This document shows, one piece after another, positions 9,451-17,927 of a stretch of 64,000 bases of DNA. The stretch is taken from the NCBI RefSeq assembly GCF_036346875.1, contig NZ_CP107852.1, positions 1,674,001 through 1,738,000 of the forward strand, given 5' to 3'. Every line of letters starts with the position of its first letter. The stretch's first letter is position 1. The stretch comes from Nocardia sp. NBC_00508 (GTDB lineage: Bacteria; Actinomycetota; Actinomycetes; Mycobacteriales; Mycobacteriaceae). Both the position numbers and the translations under genes were made by a program. The notes under the pieces were generated by a model, which searched no databases, had not been told where the DNA came from, and saw only the letters and a program-made list of their open reading frames with translations.

Positions 9451-9598
9451 CCACGCCGATTACCAAACGTTCGGCAGAGCAACACTTCCAATTCGATCTG
9501 CTGACAGCTTCGGTGACGACTCGGGATGTACTCGGCCCGTGCCGAGATTCAGACCGCAAAGAAATTGCGCTGGCCGATCCTGCACGTCACACTGCGTC

Positions 9599-10432
9599 GT
9601 GGCCAATATCGCGACCGTGTTCGTCCGCGTCGACCAACAGTCGGGCACTGTGGTTACCGCGGAGGACATCCTTGATGCCGCTACAAGGCGGAGAGGGACC
9701 TACAACATTCCTTTCTGGCACCGCCGAGCGGGGTCGCTGTTGGACGTCCAGCTCGGTACACGCTGGACTGGAACGCGCGTGCTGGACTTGGTATGGGAGT
9801 CATTCGGGGAGCAGCTCGACTCCGCATGGGTGCGCCACGGCGAAGACGGCAGCGACGACCCTGATGTTATCGAGCACCGCACTCATCGGACTGCGACCGA
9901 GGATCTCGGGCAGCCGCGCTGGTGCCGATTCGGCTACGACAGCATTCGCGTCCGGCTGCTTCCCAGCGCAGAGGACCGGATCCCCGACGCGCTGACGGAT
10001 TTGAAGTGGCAGGTGAGCCATGGTTGGTGGCAGGCTCCGATCGCCGGTTGGCGGTATGGACAGAACGAGCGCAAATCGTGGTTCGCCGACGACACCACCG
10101 CCTCACGCGAAACCCCCAGTACTCCCGAAATCGCATACTGGGGGCTCCCCAGCGAGGAGTGGCTGGACGACTGGCGATCCACCACGAAGTTGCCGAGCCG
10201 GTTGATCGACGCACTTGCCGACGCGGAGCCCCAGCTCAGTGGAGTGGAGCTGACTTGGAAGGGTCGACCGGTAGCGGCCGCCGAGCGGATCGAACACATG
10301 GCGACCGGTCGGCCGACAAGGTTGGTGACGGAGCCCGAAGCACCCTGGGGCTGGTGGTCGCTCGACGACTGGGACAACTGCGTCGATGAACAATTTCTGA
10401 CCGCGTTCGACGACCGCACGAATCATCGGTGA
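9599..10432 (+). CDS. Unrecognised passenger protein inside the ISL3 element
   Basis: An open frame of about 277 residues between the transposase and the right inverted repeat, so it lies within the mobile element. I do not recognise it. It is acidic and unusually rich in tryptophan in the C-terminal half (segments such as SHGWWQAPIAGWRYG and APWGWWSLDDWDN). No signal peptide or membrane segment is visible. The start is uncertain: the frame is open from 9539, a GTG lies at 9599, and another frame (ATG at 9526) encodes a plausible run, MYSARAEIQTAKKLRWPILH, that would join this one by a shift near 9615. The gene may therefore be damaged at its 5' end. Confidence 0.55.
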   Translation: MANIATVFVRVDQQSGTVVTAEDILDAATRRRGTYNIPFWHRRAGSLLDVQLGTRWTGTRVLDLVWESFGEQLDSAWVRHGEDGSDDPDVIEHRTHRTATEDLGQPRWCRFGYDSIRVRLLPSAEDRIPDALTDLKWQVSHGWWQAPIAGWRYGQNERKSWFADDTTASRETPSTPEIAYWGLPSEEWLDDWRSTTKLPSRLIDALADAEPQLSGVELTWKGRPVAAAERIEHMATGRPTRLVTEPEAPWGWWSLDDWDNCVDEQFLTAFDDRTNHR

Positions 10433-10502
10433 GCCCTCCCAGCGATGCCGTGCAGGTTCGGATTCACGTGTCGGCGTTGGGGAAAGCGGCATCAACCACA
10501 GC

Positions 10503-10526
10503 GATCACCGAAAGTGCGCCAGAACC
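10503..10526 (-). repeat. Right terminal inverted repeat of the ISL3 element
   Basis: A 24-bp end; the inward reading on the minus strand begins GGTTCTGGCGCAC. It is followed at once by the second AGTTTCCG copy. Confidence 0.93.
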
Positions 10527-10534
10527 AGTTTCCG
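10527..10534. repeat. Right copy of the 8-bp target site duplication
   Basis: AGTTTCCG, identical to 7760-7767 and immediately outside the right inverted repeat. Confidence 0.9.
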
Positions 10535-10663
10535 ATGGCCACTGACAGTATTCGAGTTCAGTAACGCAACGAGGTTAGTCCGATGGTGGCGCGACACGCC
10601 CTGCCCAACCGCCTTTCGACTACCCTCGCGGACTCGGGCTAACGCTGCGGACAGCACAGCGAT

Positions 10664-10882
10664 TCAGGGCTCGAGGTATAGGCGCTCGTTTGGCAAGCGC
10701 GGCAGTCCCACTGGGTCGCCAGGGATCACCGTCACAGCATCCGGGTAGTGGTAGGCGCGCCAGTCCTTTGCGAAGCGCGACGCTGCGGTTGCGCAGGCGG
10801 CGAAATCCAGACGGACGTCGTGGAATTGGATCGACAGGTGAACGTCGCCTTCTTCAGGGCGCGGCGACAGCTGCGAAGCCAC
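10664..10882 (-). CDS. Small hypothetical protein
   Basis: A 72-residue protein of unknown family with the central stretch DVHLSIQFHDVRLDFAACAT. A GTG at 10880-10882 lies four bases after the stop of the upstream gene (10887-10889) and has AGGCGG a few bases before it, which suggests translational coupling. An ATG at 10957 in the same frame would overlap the upstream gene by 71 bp and is less likely. It probably works with the upstream protein. No domain was recognised. Confidence 0.5.
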   Translation of the reverse strand: MASQLSPRPEEGDVHLSIQFHDVRLDFAACATAASRFAKDWRAYHYPDAVTVIPGDPVGLPRLPNERLYLEP

Positions 10883-10886
10883 GGCG

Positions 10887-11366
10887 TCACCGCCTGCGCT
10901 GCGGTTGACAAGCTCGGATGGACTCGATGACGGCCATGCCGGATGGGCGGAAGTCATCGCGTGGTGGTGATACCCAGACGCGGAATCCCGCCTGTCGGGC
11001 ACCGGGCGATGGCAACGCGATGTGTGCGCCGAAGCGCGATACCGAAACGTTGAGCCGGAACAGCTCGGCGAACAGCCTGTTCTCGTCCGGCACGTCCGGG
11101 ACGATGAGGAATGTCCATCGTTTCGAGCGCGGATGCGAGACGATCGGACCGGGTTGGACACGCTGATTGTGCATACGGGTCTTCACCGCAGCGCCGAGTT
11201 GATGAGGCATGGTGATCGCGCCGACTCTGCCCGCTGGCACGATGATGCTTCCGATTTCGGGCAGAACTCTGGCGGGTAGTCCGCAGGTCTCCCGATAGAA
11301 CCGACACCGTGTCAAAGGCGTATCGGCCGGTACCGGCGGCAGCACCCGAGTGTCGTCCAACCTCAT
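10887..11366 (-). CDS. Conserved actinobacterial hypothetical protein
   Basis: A 159-residue protein with the segments LPEIGSIIVPAGRVGAITMP, a serine-histidine-proline-arginine-serine motif near residue 76 and FRPSGMAVIESIRAC near the C terminus. I recall similar nocardial proteins, sometimes mislabelled as RNA polymerase beta subunits, but no function is established. It forms a probable two-gene unit with the gene at 10664 and is divergent from the DUF6879/XRE module. Confidence 0.6.
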   Translation of the reverse strand: MRLDDTRVLPPVPADTPLTRCRFYRETCGLPARVLPEIGSIIVPAGRVGAITMPHQLGAAVKTRMHNQRVQPGPIVSHPRSKRWTFLIVPDVPDENRLFAELFRLNVSVSRFGAHIALPSPGARQAGFRVWVSPPRDDFRPSGMAVIESIRACQPQRRR

Positions 11367-11689
11367 TCCCGCGTCTCCCTGCTCGTGGTGTGATGAGCAC
11401 CCGGCGCCGAGGAACTCGCGCTAGCGACCGGCATTCCGGGCAGGCCGGGACGGTCGGAAGAGGGGACGGACATCGCGGACCGGGTGCCGTTGGGCGCTCA
11501 CCGCAAGGTTCTCCGGTTCGACCCTCTCGATCGGAATCCACAACGAGCGCTGTCGAGAACGCTACGAACCAAGCAAGAGGATCCGACACAGATTTGCGGC
11601 TCTTTGCGACGAGCCTTGTTGAATATCACTGTTACTAGTCAAGATAGGAGAGTCAAAGCGCAAATCTCTCAGAAGAGACAGGCAAGCCA
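11367..11689. other. Intergenic region between divergent small genes
   Basis: About 320 bp, relatively AT-richer near 11590-11690 than the surrounding genes, and probably carrying promoters for both directions. I find no clear operator. Confidence 0.4.
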
Positions 11690-12007
11690 ATGACATTACG
11701 ACTTCTCGGCGGACCCACCTCCAACACGGGATCGCCGCGGCTGTGGCTCGACGATGCCCGCAATGTCTATCTTGTGCAGGGCTACCAAGTGCCTGGCCAT
11801 GCCGACCAAGTCGAGATCCCGCACATGCTGCTGCGATGGCTGCAGCCCGGCACCTACATCGGTGGACACCTGTACGACTCCGGCAGAGGCTCGTTCACCG
11901 TGGCCGGGCTGCCCATCCAGAACCCCGAAATCCTTGCGCAGATGACGATTCCCGAGCATGAGACCGCCGTCGAAATTCCGGTCGGCACGAGCCCGTGGGA
12001 GTGGTGA
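11690..12007 (+). CDS. Small hypothetical protein of the DUF6879/XRE module
   Basis: A 105-residue protein with no signal peptide or membrane segment. It contains PRLWLDDARNVYLVQGYQV and, near the end, IPVGTSPWEW. It is followed after four bases by the DUF6879-like gene and then by an XRE regulator, so the three form one probable operon. Small proteins of this type recur beside such regulators in actinomycetes. The function is unknown. Confidence 0.65.
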   Translation: MTLRLLGGPTSNTGSPRLWLDDARNVYLVQGYQVPGHADQVEIPHMLLRWLQPGTYIGGHLYDSGRGSFTVAGLPIQNPEILAQMTIPEHETAVEIPVGTSPWEW

Positions 12008-12011
12008 TCGC

Positions 12012-12551
12012 GTGCTGTATCTGACCATCAACGAGACCAATGCCCTGCTCCGGACGGCGCACACAGACGCGTTCCATCTGGAGGTGTCCGACGATCATTC
12101 AGCGGTGGCGGACGAAACCGAGCCGATGCGCCGGGTGCTCGCCGGGCTGCCACCATTCGAGCCCGATGCCTACCCCGACAGCTGGCGCGAGTGGGACGAA
12201 CTAGTCGGCGAAGTCACGGCACACGGCGTCACCATGCGCCGCGTGCGAGTGGTGTCGGAACCCCTGACCGACTACGTACGATTCCTGCAGGGGCTCACCG
12301 ACCGCAACGTACGCCTCGGCGAAGACATCCGGTGGTTGCCGCGACACCTCGTGGACCAAGCCGACTACACCACCGACGAATGGTGGTTGATCGACAACGC
12401 CAGGGTCGCGTTCACCATCTTCGGCACCGACGGCGACTTCGTGGGTGCCGCGCTCACCGAGGACCCGGCTATCGTCGACCGCTGCACCGGCATTCGCGAC
12501 GCATTGTGGAGAAAGGCCACTCCACACGCCGACTACGCTCCCGGTGGGTGA
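12012..12551 (+). CDS. DUF6879-like protein
   Basis: A 179-residue protein. It contains the RRVRVVSEPLTDYVRFL motif, ENIRWLP-like GEDIRWLPRHLVD and a C-terminal DEWWLIDNARVAF, the pattern of the DUF6879 family that sits next to Scr1/DUF5753 regulators in actinobacteria. A GTG at 12012 follows the preceding stop by four bases; the next gene begins five bases after this one's stop. Similar regulator/small-protein pairs have been described as toxin-antitoxin-like, so it may be the effector or partner of the regulator. That role is inference. Confidence 0.75.
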   Translation: MLYLTINETNALLRTAHTDAFHLEVSDDHSAVADETEPMRRVLAGLPPFEPDAYPDSWREWDELVGEVTAHGVTMRRVRVVSEPLTDYVRFLQGLTDRNVRLGEDIRWLPRHLVDQADYTTDEWWLIDNARVAFTIFGTDGDFVGAALTEDPAIVDRCTGIRDALWRKATPHADYAPGG

Positions 12552-12556
12552 AGTGG

Positions 12557-13408
12557 ATGGGCACTAGCGGAGTCGAACAGGCGCGGGCCGCATTCGGCGC
12601 GCGCCTGCGCGAAATCCGCAAAGCTGCACAGCTCACCGGCGTGCAGCTCGCAACCGCGGCCGGCTGGCATTCGGCAAAAGTCTCACGCATCGAGCACGGC
12701 AAGCAGACCCCTTCCGACAGCGATATCGCGATCTGGTGCCGACTGTGCGACGCTGAACTCCTGCTGCCCGATCTGCGCGCGGCTCTCGCGAACGTCGATG
12801 CGCTCTGGCAGGAATGGCGACGAGTCGCCGCAACTGGGCACGCGCACCAACAACGCCGCCGTGTCGAACTCGAGGCACGCGCGAAGACGATCCGGAATTA
12901 CGAGCCTGCCGCGATTCCCGGCCTGTTGCAGACCGAGCCATATGCCCGCGCAATCCTCTCGACTTGCATCGATTTCGTCGGCGGCGTTGACGACATCGAC
13001 CGAGCCGTCCAGGCACGCCTCGCCCGGCAACAGATCCTCCACCACGGAATCCACCGGGTGACCGTCCTTCTCGGTGAGCAGGCCCTTTACACCACAGTCG
13101 GCGACGATCAGGTGATGCGCACTCAGCTCGAGCATTTGCTCGGCGTGATGGCGTTGCCGCGGCTGAGTCTCGGCATCATCGCGAGAACCGCGCATTTCAT
13201 TTACACGACAACGTGTTTCGTGCTGCTCGATACCCGGATGGCCGAAATCGAGACCATCTCGGCCGGTCTGACCATCACCCAGCCACGGGAACTCGCTTAC
13301 TACGAGAAAACCTGGAGTCGGCTACACCAGCAGGCGAGTTATGGAAGCCAGGCGCGCGCGCTGATCACTGCGGCGCTGGAGCAACGCGGCACATCGCATC
13401 TTCAGTAG
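12557..13408 (+). CDS. XRE-family regulator, Scr1/DUF5753 type
   Basis: A 283-residue protein. The N-terminal helix-turn-helix (about 10-70) reads QLTGVQLATAAGWHSAKVSR. The DUF5753 domain (about 95-275) carries the typical NYEPAAIPGLLQTEPYARAI and the late EIETISAGLTITQPRELAYY segments. Scr1-type regulators control an adjacent small protein, commonly DUF397; here the partner is DUF6879-like. The open frame extends to 12191 but that part overlaps the upstream gene, so the ATG at 12557 is chosen. It converges on era, leaving only 21 bp between the two stops. Confidence 0.88.
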   Translation: MGTSGVEQARAAFGARLREIRKAAQLTGVQLATAAGWHSAKVSRIEHGKQTPSDSDIAIWCRLCDAELLLPDLRAALANVDALWQEWRRVAATGHAHQQRRRVELEARAKTIRNYEPAAIPGLLQTEPYARAILSTCIDFVGGVDDIDRAVQARLARQQILHHGIHRVTVLLGEQALYTTVGDDQVMRTQLEHLLGVMALPRLSLGIIARTAHFIYTTTCFVLLDTRMAEIETISAGLTITQPRELAYYEKTWSRLHQQASYGSQARALITAALEQRGTSHLQ

Positions 13409-13429
13409 CGGTCGTCGCTCTATGATTGG

Positions 13430-14356
13430 TCAGAAGCCCAGTTTCCCGAGTTGTTTCGGGTCGCGCTGCCAGTCCTTCGCCACCTTCACATGCAGATTCA
13501 AATAGATCCGCGTGCCGAGGATGTGTTCGATCTGTTTGCGGGCGTTGGTGCCGACTTCCTTCAGGCGGGAGCCGCCCTTGCCGATGACGATGGCTTTCTG
13601 GCTGGGGCGCTCGACGTAGAGGAGGGCGTGGACGTCGAGCATGTCCTCGCGTTCCTCGTAGGGTAGGACCTCCTCGATGACGACGGCCAGCGAGTGCGGC
13701 AGCTCGTCGCGGACGCCTTCTAGCGCGGCCTCGCGGATGAGCTCGGCCATCAGGGTTTCCTCGGGCTCGTCGGTGAGTTCGCCGTCGGGGTAGAACGCCG
13801 GGCCCTCCGGCATCTTCGAGGCGATGACGTCGACGAGGACCTCGACCTGTTCGCCCTTGACCGCCGACACCGGCACCACGTCGGCGTCGGGGCCGAGCAG
13901 CTGGGAGACCGCGAGCAGTTGTTCGGCGACCTGGTCGCGGCTCACCTTGTCGATCTTGGTGACTACGCCGAGCAGCGTGGTCTTCGGCGCCATCTGCTTG
14001 ATCTGCTGCACGATCCAGCGGTCACCAGGGCCGATCTTCTCGTCGGCCGGGATGCACAGTGCGATCACGTCGACTTCCGAATACGTATCGCGCACAAGGT
14101 CGTTGAGGCGCTGGCCGAGCAGTGTGCGCGGACGGTGCAAGCCGGGGGTGTCGACCAGGATCAGCTGGGCGTGCTCGCGGTGCACGATGCCGCGAATGGT
14201 GTGCCTGGTGGTCTGCGGGCGCGAGGAGGTGATCGCGATCTTCGCGCCGACCAGCGCGTTGGTCAGCGTCGACTTACCGGTGTTCGGACGGCCGACGAAA
14301 CAGACGAACCCGGAACGGAATTCGTCCTTCTCCCGGGCATCGGACCGGTCAGCCAC
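13430..14356 (-). CDS. era: GTPase Era
   Basis: A 308-residue GTPase for 30S ribosomal subunit assembly. The G1 motif GRPNTGKST, G3 DTPG and G4 TKID are present. The C-terminal KH domain carries VIGKGGSRLKEVGTNARKQI for 16S rRNA binding. The open frame extends to 14521, but the upstream part overlaps the deaminase-like gene; a GTG at 14354-14356 overlaps that gene's stop (GTGGCTGA) and fits the family start. It is the last gene of the phoH-ybeY-corC-deaminase-era cluster. Confidence 0.96.
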   Translation of the reverse strand: MADRSDAREKDEFRSGFVCFVGRPNTGKSTLTNALVGAKIAITSSRPQTTRHTIRGIVHREHAQLILVDTPGLHRPRTLLGQRLNDLVRDTYSEVDVIALCIPADEKIGPGDRWIVQQIKQMAPKTTLLGVVTKIDKVSRDQVAEQLLAVSQLLGPDADVVPVSAVKGEQVEVLVDVIASKMPEGPAFYPDGELTDEPEETLMAELIREAALEGVRDELPHSLAVVIEEVLPYEEREDMLDVHALLYVERPSQKAIVIGKGGSRLKEVGTNARKQIEHILGTRIYLNLHVKVAKDWQRDPKQLGKLGF

Positions 14357-14735
14357 CGCGCACCTCGCCCGAGTCGGCGGCCACCGCGTCGGCGGCGTCG
14401 GCCGAATCGTCGACGATCTCGAACACCGCGCCGTCACGGTCGGTGAAGATGATCCGCGCCTCCGCCGAGACCTCACGCACCGCGGTGACACCGAAATCGG
14501 ACAACCGCCCGCCGACCACAACGGCCGCCTCGAATCCCTCTGCGCCGCTGGACAGCGCGGCGGCCACGGCGGCTTGCAGCGCCGTCAGCCGCAGCGCGGT
14601 CAGGTTCACCTCGCCCGCGGCGTAGGTTCGTCCGTCCGTGTCGCGGATGGCCGCTCCACTCGCCCCGCCGGTGCGGCCGAGCGCCCCGCGGGCCAGCACG
14701 ACCAGCTTGTTGTCCTCGGCGTCCAGTTCGGTCAT
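14349..14735 (-). CDS. Cytidine deaminase-like protein without the zinc site
   Basis: A 128-residue protein with the length and strand order of a cytidine deaminase. The catalytic Cys-Ala-Glu/His-Ala-Glu motif is replaced by Thr-Ala-Leu-Gln-Ala near residue 52, and the Pro-Cys-x2-Cys motif is absent; the protein has no cysteine at all. It cannot bind the catalytic zinc in the usual way. A similar protein lies between corC and era in mycobacteria. It overlaps corC by 4 bp and era by 8 bp, so it is translated as part of this operon. A regulatory or structural role is possible, but there is no direct evidence. Confidence 0.75.
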   Translation of the reverse strand: MTELDAEDNKLVVLARGALGRTGGASGAAIRDTDGRTYAAGEVNLTALRLTALQAAVAAALSSGAEGFEAAVVVGGRLSDFGVTAVREVSAEARIIFTDRDGAVFEIVDDSADAADAVAADSGEVRGG

Positions 14736-16096
14736 TCGCTGTCTCCGTCCTCGTCACGATCGGCCGGGGTCTCCCGCTCCGATCCATTGGCCTTGCGCTT
14801 GCCATTGGGGTTGTCGCCGTTGGTCTTCCCAGCCGGGACCTTCTCGCGCGCCTTGCGGACCACAACCGTGTTCACCCGCACCCGTCCCCGCGCGTCCGCG
14901 CCGCCTTCACCGCGCAGCACCAGCCCGTGCACCTCGACCTTCGAACCGGGCAGCGGCACCCGCCCGAGTTCGTGCGCCAGCAGGCCGCCGACCGTGTCGA
15001 CGTCCTCCTCCTCGATCTCCAGCCCGTACAGCTCGCCGAGATCCTCCACCGACAGCCGGGCCGATACCCGGTAACGTCCGTCGCCGAGGTCTTCGATCGG
15101 CGGGGTCTCGTCGGTGTCGTACTCGTCGGCGATCTCACCGACGATCTCCTCGAGCACGTCCTCGATGGTCACCAACCCCGCGATGCCGCCGTACTCGTCC
15201 ACCAGCAACGCCATGTGATTGCGCCTGCGCTGCATCTCGTCGAGCAGAGTATCCAGCGGTTTGGAATCGGGCATGAACACCGCGGGCCGCATGACCTCGC
15301 GCACTTGCACCTTACGGCTGCGATCCGCAAAGGGTACAAGGTCTTTCAGGTACACCACACCGAGGATGTCGTCGACGTTCTCGCCGATCACCGGGATGCG
15401 CGAGTGCCCGGATCGCACCGCGAGCGACATCGCCTGCGCCGCGGTCTTGTCCGCCTCGATCCAAACCATCTCGGTGCGCGGCACCATCACCGCGCGGGCG
15501 GGGGTGTCGCCGAGTTCGAAGACCGACTGGATCATTCTGCGTTCGTCGTCGGCCACCACGCCGCGCTCACCGGCCATCTCGACCACTTCGCGCAGCTCGA
15601 TCTCGGAGGCGAACGGGCCGTTGCGAAAACCCTTGCCGGGGGTGATCGCGTTGCCGATCAGAATCAGCAGCCTGCTGAGCGGGCCGAGCAGCGCTCCGAT
15701 GAACTGCAGCGGCAGTGCCGTGACCAGCGCGATCGAGTACGCGTGCTGACGACCGAGCGTGCGCGGACCGACTCCGATCACCACATAGGACACCAGCACC
15801 ATCACCACTGCGGTGACCAGCAGCGCCCAGTTGTCCGCCCAGACCTGCATCAGCCCAGCCGCCAGCAGCACCGTGGCGCCGATCTCGCACAGGATCCGCA
15901 GCAGCACCATGAGATTCACGTAGCGCGCCCGGTCGGCGACGATCCGGCTCAGCCGCACCGCACCGGGCCGTTCGGCACGCACCATGTCCTCGACGCGGGC
16001 GGGCGAGATCGTGTTCAGCGCGGAGTCGACACCGGCGAAGACCCCACCCACCGAGATGAGCAGGACCGCCAGCAAAACGAGGGTCAGAGAATTCAC
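14732..16096 (-). CDS. Hemolysin C/CorC-family membrane protein with CBS domains
   Basis: A 454-residue protein. The N-terminal CNNM/DUF21 domain (about 1-190) has several membrane segments. A tandem CBS pair follows (about 205-325, with [14 protein letters not shown] and the second unit near [20 protein letters not shown]). The C-terminal CorC_HlyC domain spans about 340-425. The tail is hydrophilic and highly charged. The family is linked to magnesium/cobalt efflux; transport by this protein is not shown. It overlaps ybeY and the deaminase-like gene by 4 bp each. Confidence 0.92.
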   Translation of the reverse strand: MNSLTLVLLAVLLISVGGVFAGVDSALNTISPARVEDMVRAERPGAVRLSRIVADRARYVNLMVLLRILCEIGATVLLAAGLMQVWADNWALLVTAVVMVLVSYVVIGVGPRTLGRQHAYSIALVTALPLQFIGALLGPLSRLLILIGNAITPGKGFRNGPFASEIELREVVEMAGERGVVADDERRMIQSVFELGDTPARAVMVPRTEMVWIEADKTAAQAMSLAVRSGHSRIPVIGENVDDILGVVYLKDLVPFADRSRKVQVREVMRPAVFMPDSKPLDTLLDEMQRRRNHMALLVDEYGGIAGLVTIEDVLEEIVGEIADEYDTDETPPIEDLGDGRYRVSARLSVEDLGELYGLEIEEEDVDTVGGLLAHELGRVPLPGSKVEVHGLVLRGEGGADARGRVRVNTVVVRKAREKVPAGKTNGDNPNGKRKANGSERETPADRDEDGDSE

Positions 16097-16647
16097 GCGG
16101 GACCCAGGGAATCACCCGGTGTGGTGAATCCCGCCTTACCCAGCAACCGCGCGTCGCGTTCGGCGAGTTCGGCCCGGCGCTGGGCTTCCTGCAGGCTCTC
16201 GTACCACTCCTCGAGCAGCGTGGCCTGCAACGCGAACATCTCCTTTTCCTCCTCCGGCTCGGCATGGTCGTAGCCGAGCAGGTGGAGCACGCCGTGCACG
16301 GTGAGCAGCGCGAGTTCGTGGTCCAGCGAGTGACCGGCCTTGCGCGCTTGGCCCGCGGCGAACTCGGGGCACAACACGATGTCGCCCAGCATGGACGGGC
16401 CGGGTTCGGGGCTGTCGGGCCGTCCGCCGGGCTCGAGTTCGTCCATCGGGAAGGACATGACATCGGTCGGGCCGGGCAAGTCCATCCAGCGCATGTGCAG
16501 GTCGGCCATGGTATCGAGATCGACGAGCACCATGGACAGTTCCGCGGCCGGGTGCACGTCCATTCGCGCGATCACGAACCGCGCGACGCTGACCAGCTCT
16601 TCTTCGGGCACGTCGATACCCGATTCGTTGGCGATCTCGATGCTCAC
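16093..16647 (-). CDS. ybeY: Endoribonuclease YbeY
   Basis: A 184-residue rRNA maturation endonuclease. The zinc-binding [11 protein letters not shown] motif lies near residues 129-139. The length is longer than the E. coli protein but usual for actinobacteria. It acts in 16S rRNA 3' end processing and 70S quality control. It overlaps corC by 4 bp and follows phoH after 63 bp. Confidence 0.95.
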   Translation of the reverse strand: MSIEIANESGIDVPEEELVSVARFVIARMDVHPAAELSMVLVDLDTMADLHMRWMDLPGPTDVMSFPMDELEPGGRPDSPEPGPSMLGDIVLCPEFAAGQARKAGHSLDHELALLTVHGVLHLLGYDHAEPEEEKEMFALQATLLEEWYESLQEAQRRAELAERDARLLGKAGFTTPGDSLGPA

Positions 16648-16710
16648 CCGAATAGCCTACGATCTCGCCGATCGTCTCGGCGGAGCGGAGCCCCGCCGAG
16701 CCGGAACGTG

Positions 16711-17820
16711 TTACCGGCGGTCGCCCCGGCTCGCGGCGCGCCGCTGCGCCCGGTTGCCGCCGTAATGCGGGGCCACCGGCGGACGCGACTCGGCCTCGAA
16801 CCGGTCGTAGGCGTCGACGATGTCCGAAACCAACCGGTGGCGGACCACGTCGCTGCTGGTGAGTTCGGCGAAGTGGATGTCCTCGATCTCGGTGAGGATC
16901 TCACTGGCGGCGCGCAGACCCGACCGCGCGCCGGTGGGCAGGTCGACCTGCGTGACGTCACCGGTCACCACGATCTTCGAGCCGAAGCCGAGACGGGTGA
17001 GGAACATCTTCATCTGCTCGGCCGTGGTGTTCTGCGCCTCGTCGAGGAGGATGAACGAGTCGTTCAGGGTCCTGCCCCGCATGTACGCCAGCGGCGCGAC
17101 CTCGATGACACCGGCCGCCATCAGCTTGGGAATGGCCTCCGGATCCATCATGTCGTGCAGCGCGTCGTAGAGCGGGCGCAGGTACGGGTCGATCTTCTCG
17201 TTCAGCGTGCCGGGCAGGAAGCCGAGCCGCTCCCCCGCCTCGACCGCGGGACGGGTGAGAATAATGCGGTTGACCTGCTTGGACTGCAGCGCCTGCACCG
17301 CCTTGGCCATCGCCAGGTACGTCTTGCCGGTACCGGCGGGGCCTATGCCGAACACGATGGTGTTGGCGTCGATCGCGTCGACGTAGCGCTTCTGGTTGAG
17401 CGTCTTGGGCCGGATGGTCCTGCCGCGCCGGGACAGGATGTCCAGGCTGAGCACCTCGGCGGGGGACTCGCTGGTGCCCTCGGTGAGCATCGATACGGTA
17501 TGCCGCACCGCCTCGGGGGTGACCACGCGGTTGCGGCCGGTGAGTGCGACCAACTGCTCGATGACCCGCTCGGCCAGCGCGACGTCGGCCGCCCTGCCGG
17601 TGAGGGTCACGGAATTGCCCCGGACGTGGATGTCCGCGTCGAGGAGGGATTCGAGTTCACGCAGATTCTGGTCGGCGGAACCGAGGAAGGGGAACACGGA
17701 TTCGGGAGCGAGTTCGATACTCGAACGCACAGTGCGCGCTGCCGGACCCGAACCGCTGTCGCTGGCGCCGATGCCCGCCGCTGGGGTGGTCGGGTCGCCG
17801 ATCTCGCCTTGTGTTCTCAA
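16711..17820 (-). CDS. phoH: PhoH-like ATPase
   Basis: A 369-residue protein. The N-terminal region (about 35-115) is KH-like. The PhoH ATPase domain follows, with Walker [14 protein letters not shown] near residues 160-172 and Walker B ILLDEAQN near 260. PhoH proteins are cytoplasmic ATPases linked to RNA metabolism and often sit beside ybeY, as here. The first ATG gives the normal family length. It is the first gene of the cluster reading towards era. Confidence 0.93.
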   Translation of the reverse strand: MRTQGEIGDPTTPAAGIGASDSGSGPAARTVRSSIELAPESVFPFLGSADQNLRELESLLDADIHVRGNSVTLTGRAADVALAERVIEQLVALTGRNRVVTPEAVRHTVSMLTEGTSESPAEVLSLDILSRRGRTIRPKTLNQKRYVDAIDANTIVFGIGPAGTGKTYLAMAKAVQALQSKQVNRIILTRPAVEAGERLGFLPGTLNEKIDPYLRPLYDALHDMMDPEAIPKLMAAGVIEVAPLAYMRGRTLNDSFILLDEAQNTTAEQMKMFLTRLGFGSKIVVTGDVTQVDLPTGARSGLRAASEILTEIEDIHFAELTSSDVVRHRLVSDIVDAYDRFEAESRPPVAPHYGGNRAQRRAASRGDRR

Positions 17821-17927
17821 AAGTGGCTATAGCCTGCTTTCCGGTCTCGACTGCTGCGGTATTGAGGAAAGTTTAACGCGCCCCACCGACACCGCCCAGT
17901 GAATAAGCTGCTAACGGGACCCGGTGC

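Larger units (their letters stand above)
7768..10526 (+). mobile_element. ISL3-family insertion sequence with passenger gene
   Basis: A complete element of 2759 bp. The left end 7768-7791 begins GGCTCTGGCGCACTTTC and the right end 10503-10526, read inward on the other strand, begins GGTTCTGGCGCACTTTC. The two 24-bp ends differ at two positions only. An exact 8-bp duplication, AGTTTCCG, flanks both ends. GGCTCT/GGTTCT ends and 8-bp duplications are features of the ISL3 family. It carries a frameshifted transposase (7845-9450) and a second ORF of unknown function (9599-10432). It inserted between the reductase gene and the small minus-strand genes and breaks no gene I can recognise. Confidence 0.93.
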
